Source: Planctomycetota bacterium (lineage in GTDB: Bacteria; Planctomycetota; UBA11346). From it: a stretch of DNA of 6,222 bases. The stretch is from NCBI GenBank assembly GCA_013816645.1, contig JACDEC010000188.1:1-6222 (forward strand), read 5' to 3'. Below, piece by piece: positions 1 to 6,222 of this stretch; positions within the stretch are counted from its first letter, which is position 1; the number at the start of each line of letters is the position of its first letter. The position numbers were made by a program, and so were the translations under genes. Under the pieces are notes generated by a model. The model did no database searches. It had not been told where the DNA came from and worked only from the letters and a program-made list of their open reading frames with translations.

Positions 1-58
1 AGCCGGGAATGGCGAGCGCGAGGGCGAAGAGCAGGCGGACGAGCGGCGGACGGGTCAT
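1..58 (-). CDS. Exported protein, N-terminal fragment (signal peptide only)
   Basis: Reading the minus strand from an ATG at 58-56 gives MTRPPLVRLLFALALAIPG, running off the window edge. This has the form of a Sec signal peptide: two arginines near the start, a hydrophobic core of Leu/Ala/Phe, then a helix-breaking Pro-Gly. The start is supported by a GGAG Shine-Dalgarno (68-65 on the minus strand) six bases upstream. The gene is divergent from typA. The mature protein lies outside the window, so its function cannot be stated; it is probably periplasmic, secreted or a lipoprotein. A chance ORF is possible because only 19 codons are visible, but signal-peptide pattern and ribosome site together make it likely. 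Confidence 0.6.
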   Translation of the reverse strand, partial: MTRPPLVRLLFALALAIPG

Positions 59-306
59 GGGAGGCTCCGGCGGGTGCGCACGCGGTCGGGTGGCGTGCAA
101 CAGGCGGACGTTCGCCCCCGGGATACGGGGGTCAAGCTGCCTGGGCACCGTCTTTGCGCGCTGCGCGCGGGGTCGAATCGGGTCCGCGGGGCCTGCGAGC
201 AGCAATCTGCGGTGTGTTGCGTCCTGCCTTGGGCCTAGCAGTGCTTTCCCTTCGGACTTCCGGCGATAACCATTGTCTCCCCCGAATTAGCCCCCGAACG
301 GATCCC
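59..306. other. Divergent intergenic region before typA
   Basis: These 248 bases separate the minus-strand exported-protein gene from typA, so they should hold promoters for both. I see no strong sigma70 boxes; a weak -10-like GATAAC near 265-270 has no matching -35. A small perfect inverted repeat (CCCCCG, loop GGATA, CGGGGG; 115-131) could form a hairpin in the leader of the minus-strand gene. The open frame extending typA upstream to 154 lies here, but its residues do not resemble TypA and are taken as non-coding. Confidence 0.5.
65..68 (-). promoter_or_regulatory. Ribosome binding site of the left-edge exported protein
   Basis: GGAG on the minus strand, six bases before the ATG at 58. 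It decides the start of the truncated signal-peptide gene. Confidence 0.5.
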
Positions 307-2181
<1,875 letters not shown>

Positions 2182-2259
2182 ACGCATCCGTTCTCGGCCG
2201 CGGGGCCGGCGTTGCGCTCACCTTGCGCTGCACGAGCAGCTCGGCGGGTCGCGCGCCTT

Positions 2260-2293
2260 GGCCGCGCAGCCGATAACGGCGCGGTCGCGTTTT
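2260..2293 (+). terminator. Possible Rho-independent terminator of typA
   Basis: GGCCGCGC (2260-2267) pairs with GCGCGGTC (2279-2286) as an 8-bp stem with one G-U pair, and an inner GCCG/CGGC pairing is an alternative. TTTT follows at 2290-2293 after three bases. It lies about 80 bases after the typA stop. The T-run is short and the loop large, so termination strength is uncertain. On the minus strand no T-run follows, so it is not a good terminator for the decayed gene at 2316-2804. Confidence 0.4.
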
Positions 2294-2315
2294 CCGACCT
2301 GACGGGCCGCACGTT

Positions 2316-2804
2316 TTAGCGACGAGTGGTGCGTGCAGCGAACGAGCCGCCCCAGACCACGTGCGCGATGACCATCAGCATATTCCGGCCGGCGCGCTCG
2401 CGCGTGGCGGGACGGTGCAGTCTCACGGCGGGCAGCACCCTGGTAGCTGGCGAACCAGACGCCCAGGTCATGGCCGACGCCGCGCACCAGCGTCGGCCGG
2501 CGCACGACCAGGTCGAAGATCGCCGACCGCGGCGCCAAAGGCGAGGTGGTTGGCCAGAGTCGCCGCGCGCAGCATGCGCTCGTCCGGAGGATCGATGGCG
2601 CCGGCCTCGACGGCGATGCCGGCGAGGCGTTCGGTGATGCGACGTGGGGGCAGGGGCTGGCCTCGACCGGCGGCAGCAGCCGGTGCAGCGCGCCATGACG
2701 ACGGTCATCGGCAGGGCGGCAGCGAGGCCGGCGGCGGCGCCGCGCAGCGTGCCGTGGAAGTCGTGAAGCAAGAACCCGCATTGTATACGGAGTTGGCCGG
2801 CCAT
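2316..2804 (-). pseudogene. Decayed small membrane protein gene (four frameshifts)
   Basis: No single frame gives a sensible protein, but joining three minus-strand frames does. From the ATG at 2804: FHGTLRGAAAGLAAALPMTV, then ALHRLLPPVEASP after a shift near 2690, then RRITERLAGIAVEAGAIDPP with LANHLAFGAAVG after a shift in a C-run near 2654. Next come AIFDLVVRRPTLVRGVGHDL and GVWFASYQG after a shift near 2521, then LPAVRLHRPATRERAGRNML and VIAHVVWGG after a shift near 2438, ending at TAA (2318-2316). The product would be about 160 residues with roughly four hydrophobic segments. The closing RNxLM..AHxVWG pattern recalls, from memory, uncharacterised small bacterial membrane proteins (DUF1440/DUF6789-like); that family name is unverified and function is unknown. 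Four indels in under 500 bases point to true decay more than to sequencing error. Confidence 0.6.
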
Positions 2805-3156
2805 GCGACTCGGAGGTCGCCCTCCACGGTTCCGTGAAAGGCGGAGCACGTTTTGGGTGGTGACGTCGGGAATTCGTGCGGAGAAGCGTTGATAGCATCG
2901 ATGAAAATAGTTCCGGACGGCGTGCGGGCATTACCATCGCGCACATAGGTAGAATTTCGTCGCGTACTGTTCGGCGCAGTCCCATTCGTTCTTCGCAATA
3001 TTTTCGTTTCCAGTGCCCGAAACCACCTCGGAACGCACGCGTTTCAGCGAGTTCGATTGATCCGATGCATGGGCGCGCGGCGTCGCTCGTTCGCTTCCAG
3101 CCCCCGCCTCCAGTCATCAGTGTGCCACAGATTCCGCTGTCACCAAAGGATCGACC
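2805..3156. other. Gene-free stretch upstream of the secreted propeller gene
   Basis: About 350 bases with no convincing coding frame; short ORFs on both strands have low-complexity, Arg/Ser-rich or irregular translations. Two small adjacent inverted repeats lie at 2812-2825 (GGAGG, TCGC, CCTCC) and 2825-2836 (CACGG, TT, CCGTG). The part from about 2880 to 3010 is visibly richer in A/T than its surroundings and is the likeliest place for the promoter of the gene at 3157. TAGAAT in 2950-2956 is a possible -10 box, but I see no good -35 partner. A clear Shine-Dalgarno ends the stretch. Confidence 0.45.
3145..3150 (+). promoter_or_regulatory. Ribosome binding site of the propeller protein gene
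   Basis: AAAGGA six bases before the ATG at 3157. This is the best Shine-Dalgarno in the window and fixes the start directly ahead of the signal peptide. Confidence 0.7.
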
Positions 3157-3765
3157 ATGCCCTCCCGCCTCGTGCTGCTGCTGGTCCTCGGACTCGCCAA
3201 CGCCCTCGTCGCGGCCGAGCGCATCCGCTTGATGAGTACGCGCCCGGACGGGACCGCCGTCCCAGCAGCCTATCCGGTGATAAGCGCTGACGGACGCATG
3301 GTCGGATTCAATTCGTACGATGGCACGTTGGTGCCGGGCGACACCAACAGCGCGATGGATGGTTTCGTTCGCGACGTGACCACCGGCCAGATCCAACGCG
3401 TCACCGTGATGGCGACTGGCGCCCAATCGAATGGTGGGCGGGTGCTCGGCCTGAGCGCGGATGGCCGCTACGCGCTCTTCACCAGCGACACGGGGCTCGT
3501 CCCAGGCGATACCAACGGCAGTCCGGATATCTTCGTTCGCGACCGCACCACCGGCTCGATCGATCAAGCCAGCCTGCAGCCGGATGGCGGGCAATTCCCC
3601 GCCTACACCGATGCCAGCGATGCGGCGATGAGCGATGACGGCCGCTTCGTCGCGTTCAGCCGCATCTCGAATCCGAACGCCCGAGCGTCGCCAACATTTA
3701 CCTGCGCGATCGCGCCCTGGCTTCCACCACCCTGGTCAGCAGATCGGTGGACGGGGGTCCTTTGA
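3157..3765 (+). CDS. Secreted TolB/PD40-like beta-propeller protein, N-terminal part (frameshifted)
   Basis: This is the first part of a gene that continues in another frame to 5345. It opens with a Sec signal peptide (residues 1-20, core LVLLLVLGLANALVAA, likely cleavage VAA/E). Propeller repeats of the TolB/PD40 kind follow, each with an S-x-DGR strand, a LVPGDTN turn and an F-VRD-x-TTG segment: VISADGRMVGF with LVPGDTNSAMDGFVRD, GLSADGRYALF with LVPGDTNGSPDIFVRD, and AMSDDGRFVAF. After residue 174 (SRISNPN) the frame turns to nonsense (ARASPTFTCAIAPW) and stops at 3765. The expected NIYLRDR of the third blade is found in the frame of the downstream ORF from 3693, so about one base is missing near 3679-3681. 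The role is unknown; such propellers usually serve binding or scaffolding outside the cytoplasm. Confidence 0.8.
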   Translation: MPSRLVLLLVLGLANALVAAERIRLMSTRPDGTAVPAAYPVISADGRMVGFNSYDGTLVPGDTNSAMDGFVRDVTTGQIQRVTVMATGAQSNGGRVLGLSADGRYALFTSDTGLVPGDTNGSPDIFVRDRTTGSIDQASLQPDGGQFPAYTDASDAAMSDDGRFVAFSRISNPNARASPTFTCAIAPWLPPPWSADRWTGVL

Positions 3766-5345
3766 GCTTCACCCAGGAAGATGGGACCACCAATTATGTC
3801 AGCGCGCATCAGTCGGCGATCAGTGCCGATGGCGGAGTCGTCGCCTTCGTCAGCGCAGCGCAAAACTTGCTGGCCAGTGGCGGCAATGGCCGCGAGCAGA
3901 TCTATACTTGGACCAGGGCGTCGGGCGCGATTCAGCGCGCGAGCGCCACCCCGAGCGGCGTCGAGACCGACGGACGCAACCACGGGCCGACCCTCAGCGG
4001 CGACGGACGATTCATCTCCTTCGTATCCGAGTCCGATCTGCGTACGGGCGCCTCGACCCCTTTCGCCTTCGCCACTTGGCTGAAGGATCGGACGACCGGG
4101 GAGGTGTGGCGCGTCGGCGATATCTGGTCCAGCGTGCGCTACACGCCGTACGATCGCAATCCCGTGGTCAGCCGCTCGGGGCGCTACGTCGCCTATTCGC
4201 ACCTCTACGATGCCCCGGAACACGGGCATTTCCGGGCTCGCCGCTGGGATCGGCTACGCAATGCCGATGTCGAGGTTCACGCCAATGCATTCAGCGAATT
4301 CGCGCCGTGGATGAGCGCTGACGGTAGCCGGATCGTGCTGCTGGCCAGTACCAGGGACAGCGCGGCGATCGCCGACCTGCCGACCGAACCTTCAGCAGCA
4401 ATGCATGCCCGTATCAACTTCCAGCCCGCTGCGGCCACGGTCCCGGCTGGTTACCTGGCCGATGCGGGACAAGTCTTCGCGGCGCGCGGCAATGGGTTCA
4501 GCTACGGTTGGCGGCAGGCGAACGCGTACGTGGTCGACCGCAACGACGCGCGCTCGCCTGATCAGCGCTACGACACGCTAGCTGGGCTGAATCCGGCGAA
4601 TCAACCGACGATGATCTGGGAGATCGCGGTTCCCAATGGCGAGTACGCGGTGTTCGTCGCCTGCGGCGACCCCACATACCCGGACTACACCACCTATGCC
4701 CTCGCGGTCGAAGGCGTCCAGGCGGTCAGTGGGCGTACCAACATCTACGCGCGCTGGCTCACGGGGATGGTCGATGTCGTGGTCAGCGATGGGCGACTGA
4801 CCCTCACCTCGGGAGGGTACAATGGGAAGATCTGCTTCCTCGATATCTATCGGCTGTCCGGAACCCCGCCGCCGAGCGGCTTCACCGCCGACATCAACTT
4901 CCAGCCCGCGGCGTCGCCGGCGCCGACCGGCTACGCGGTCGACAGCGGCCTGGTCTTCGGCGCGCGCGGCAACGGGCTCAGCTACGGCTGGAGCGGTAGC
5001 CTCAGCGCGCTGACCCGCGACCGCAACAGCACGCGCAGCCCCGACCAGCGCTACGACACCCTGATCCTCACCCAGGCCAATGGCGCCAACGGGGTGTGGG
5101 AGATCGCGGTGCCCAACGGCCGCTACCAGGTACGGGTGGTCGGCGGCGACCCGTCTTTCTACGACGCCAACTTCCGGCTCAACGTCGAAGGCACGCTGGC
5201 CCTCTCGGGCACGGTGTCGAGCGCCTCGCCGTGGCGCGAGGCCACCGTGCAGGTCCAGGTCGGCGATGGGCGGTTGACCCTGAACAACGGCGCGGGCTCG
5301 GTGAACAGCAAACTCTCATTCATCGAGATCGATCAACTGCCTTGA
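3747..5345 (+). CDS. Secreted propeller protein with two malectin-like domains, C-terminal part (frameshifted)
   Basis: This is the continuation of the gene starting at 3157. The GTG at 3747 has no ribosome site and falls inside a propeller blade, and coding similarity in this frame already begins near 3681 (PSVANIYLRDRALASTTLVS), so it is not an independent gene. Further blades show AISADGGVVAFVS, TLSGDGRFISFVS with WLKDRTTGEVWRV, VVSRSGRYVAYS and WMSADGSRIVLL. Two tandem domains of about 150 residues follow (4401-4860 and 4887-5342), joined by the linker GTPPPSG. Both share INFQPAA, the RGNG-SYGW core, SPDQRYDTL, WEIAVPNG-Y, GDP, VEG, SG and DGRLTL. They resemble malectin-like carbohydrate-binding beta-sandwiches common in planctomycete secreted proteins. 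There is no C-terminal anchor. The joined protein would be about 729 residues, exported, and perhaps glycan-binding. Confidence 0.85.
   Translation: MDGGPLSFTQEDGTTNYVSAHQSAISADGGVVAFVSAAQNLLASGGNGREQIYTWTRASGAIQRASATPSGVETDGRNHGPTLSGDGRFISFVSESDLRTGASTPFAFATWLKDRTTGEVWRVGDIWSSVRYTPYDRNPVVSRSGRYVAYSHLYDAPEHGHFRARRWDRLRNADVEVHANAFSEFAPWMSADGSRIVLLASTRDSAAIADLPTEPSAAMHARINFQPAAATVPAGYLADAGQVFAARGNGFSYGWRQANAYVVDRNDARSPDQRYDTLAGLNPANQPTMIWEIAVPNGEYAVFVACGDPTYPDYTTYALAVEGVQAVSGRTNIYARWLTGMVDVVVSDGRLTLTSGGYNGKICFLDIYRLSGTPPPSGFTADINFQPAASPAPTGYAVDSGLVFGARGNGLSYGWSGSLSALTRDRNSTRSPDQRYDTLILTQANGANGVWEIAVPNGRYQVRVVGGDPSFYDANFRLNVEGTLALSGTVSSASPWREATVQVQVGDGRLTLNNGAGSVNSKLSFIEIDQLP
4401..4860 (+). repeat. 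Tandem domain copy 1 (malectin-like)
   Basis: First of two tandem in-frame copies of a roughly 150-residue domain. It aligns with the copy at 4887-5342 over INFQPAA, GYxxDxGxVF, ARGNGxSYGW, RSPDQRYDTL, WEIAVPNGxY and GDGRLTL-type blocks. At DNA level the copies are clearly similar but diverged, so the duplication is not recent. This copy uses many A/T-ending codons, unlike copy 2. Confidence 0.85.
4887..5342 (+). repeat. Tandem domain copy 2 (malectin-like)
   Basis: Second copy of the domain, ending at the protein's C-terminus (IEIDQLP, stop 5343-5345). Its codons end almost exclusively in G or C, as in typA. In the segment 4908-4991 none of 28 codons ends in A or T, against 8 of 28 in the matching segment of copy 1 (4428-4511). 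Confidence 0.85.
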
Positions 5346-5385
5346 CACCGGGCGCTCGCGACCAAGGCGACCCTGGCAATGCTAT

Positions 5386-5417
5386 AGCTCCGGACGAACA
5401 CGCGTTCGTCCGGAGCT
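5386..5417 (+). terminator. Perfect 13-bp inverted repeat: terminator hairpin or operator
   Basis: AGCTCCGGACGAA (5386-5398) and TTCGTCCGGAGCT (5405-5417) are exact reverse complements around a six-base loop CACGCG. It starts 41 bases after the stop of the propeller gene and ends 33 bases before the GH92 start. A stem this long and perfect would fold strongly in RNA and could end transcription of the upstream gene, but only TTGT follows rather than a real T-run. It could therefore instead be a regulator's operator for the GH92 gene or a 3'-end protective stem. Confidence 0.55.
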
Positions 5418-5450
5418 TGTCCTGCTTCCCGCTCCGGTGGACAGTTCGGC

Positions 5451-6222
5451 ATGATCAGCCACGTCGATCCCTTCATCGGTGTGGACGGCGGCGGCAACTG
5501 CCTGCCCGGTCCCTACCTGCCGAACGGGCTGGTGCGCTTGTCGCCGGACACCTTGGCCCCGCAATCGACCAATGGTTACCAGAGCCACCGTCCGATCGTG
5601 CGCTTCAGCCACACCCACCTCAGCGGCACCGGGGGGCTGGGCCGCTACGGCAACATCGGCGTGACCCCGTTCAGCGGTCCGCCGCGTTTCACGCTCGATG
5701 CCAGCGAGCGGCAGGACGAGCACGCCGCGTGCAGCTATTACCGCGTGACCCTGCGCCCCGCGGGGATCGTCGCCGAACTGACCGCGACCGCACGGGTCGG
5801 CGTGCACCGCTACACCTTCCCCGATGACGGTCAGGCCAACCTGCTCGTCGATCTCGGCGCGGTGATCACCCCGCCGTACGCTGGCCCGCAGGCCGATCCC
5901 AACGGCTGGGAGGCGCGCTCGACCGGAGGAACCATCGCCTGGCTGTCGCCGACGGAATTGTCCGGGCGCGGCGACTATTCCGGGGGGTGGGGACACGATC
6001 GCCAATACTCCGTGCATGTCTTCATCCGCTTCGATCGTGCGCCCGATCACCGCCTGATCGCCGACGCGCACGGCCTGCGCCAGGGCCATGCGGCCGCGTC
6101 CGGGCCGCTGCTCAAGGCGGTCGCGGGATACGCGCGCGGCAGCACCGTCGAGATGCGGGTCGGCATCTCGTTCGTCAGCATCGCCAAGGCGCGGGCGAGC
6201 GTCGACCGCGAAGCCGGAAGCG
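5451..6222 (+). CDS. GH92 family glycoside hydrolase (alpha-mannosidase), N-terminal part
   Basis: GH92 enzymes are calcium-dependent inverting exo-alpha-mannosidases that trim mannose from N-glycans and related glycans. The 257 visible codons show the family's N-terminal beta-sandwich domain: VDPFIG (5-10), PGPYLPNGLVRLSPDT (19-34), the hallmark FSHTHLSGTG (52-61), YGNIGVTPF, YYRVTL (96-101), and ELTATARVGVHRYTFP (108-123). The (alpha/alpha)6 domain with the catalytic acids lies beyond the window, so linkage specificity and activity cannot be judged. The start at 5451 is the only ATG/GTG/TTG after an in-frame TAG at 5385-5387. It is preceded by a weak GGTGG at ten bases. There is no signal peptide: the conserved domain begins at residue 5, so this copy looks cytoplasmic. 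It is codirectional with the propeller gene, 105 bases downstream, with a large hairpin between them. Confidence 0.9.
   Translation, partial: MISHVDPFIGVDGGGNCLPGPYLPNGLVRLSPDTLAPQSTNGYQSHRPIVRFSHTHLSGTGGLGRYGNIGVTPFSGPPRFTLDASERQDEHAACSYYRVTLRPAGIVAELTATARVGVHRYTFPDDGQANLLVDLGAVITPPYAGPQADPNGWEARSTGGTIAWLSPTELSGRGDYSGGWGHDRQYSVHVFIRFDRAPDHRLIADAHGLRQGHAAASGPLLKAVAGYARGSTVEMRVGISFVSIAKARASVDREAGS

Noticed and set aside
154..306. Upstream extension of typA to an ATG at 154
   Set aside because: The extra 51 residues do not resemble TypA N-termini, and the family-like start MSIERRQDIRNVAIIAHVDH lies at 307.
2326..2837. Plus-strand ORFs at 2326-2637 and 2361-2837
   Set aside because: Arg/Pro/Ala-rich translations without domain features; they lie opposite the decayed minus-strand gene, which explains the open frames.
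2876..3232. 118-residue plus-strand ORF ahead of the propeller gene
   Set aside because: No ribosome site or recognisable motif, and it overlaps the well-supported start at 3157 in another frame.
2218..3594. 458-residue minus-strand ORF spanning the intergenic region and the start of the propeller gene
   Set aside because: It is antisense to the signal peptide and first blades, has irregular composition, and contains only the out-of-phase middle pieces of the decayed membrane-protein gene.
3672..3692. Programmed -1 ribosomal frameshift joining the two propeller ORFs
   Set aside because: The direction fits a -1 shift, but no slippery heptamer is in phase and I see no obvious downstream stem; a lost base explains it more simply.
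3603..4229. Minus-strand ORF opposite the propeller repeats
   Set aside because: Antisense shadow; the plus strand carries repeated S-x-DGR propeller strands through the same bases.
5382..6089. Minus-strand ORF opposite the GH92 gene
   Set aside because: The plus strand has unmistakable GH92 motifs here, and the minus-strand translation is unstructured.

Overview
The window is GC-rich bacterial DNA, with coding third positions close to saturated with G/C in the housekeeping gene. A chromosomal typA/bipA gene lies next to a large secreted TolB-type beta-propeller protein with malectin-like domains and to a GH92 alpha-mannosidase family gene. This mix suggests a carbohydrate-degrading member of the Planctomycetota/PVC group. 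That placement is an inference from gene content and codon style; no rRNA or other definitive marker is present.

Layout. At the left edge, on the minus strand, is the first 58 bases of a gene encoding an exported protein (signal peptide only). It is divergent from typA (307-2181, +), a full-length ribosome-associated translational GTPase that ends near a terminator-like hairpin (2260-2293). Between 2316 and 2804 on the minus strand is a decayed gene. Its coding signal runs through all three frames with four indels and reconstructs to a small protein with about four membrane segments. A gene-free stretch of about 350 bases follows, with a good Shine-Dalgarno at its end.

From 3157 to 5345 (+) is one large secreted protein gene: signal peptide, six to seven TolB/PD40-type propeller repeats, a Pro-rich linker and two tandem malectin-like domains. 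A single-base frameshift near 3680 splits it into two open reading frames (3157-3765 and 3747-5345). A perfect 13-bp inverted repeat (5386-5417) follows. The start of a GH92 glycoside hydrolase (5451 to the window end) comes next, with only its N-terminal beta-sandwich domain visible.

Functional reading. typA is a housekeeping gene with no evident tie to its neighbours. The secreted propeller/malectin-like protein and the GH92 gene are codirectional and both plausibly concern glycans, but the hairpin between them argues against assuming one operon. I did not find a convincing new multi-gene system. The most notable points are the two degraded or interrupted genes, the contrast in codon use between the two tandem C-terminal domains, and the large palindrome ahead of the GH92 gene.
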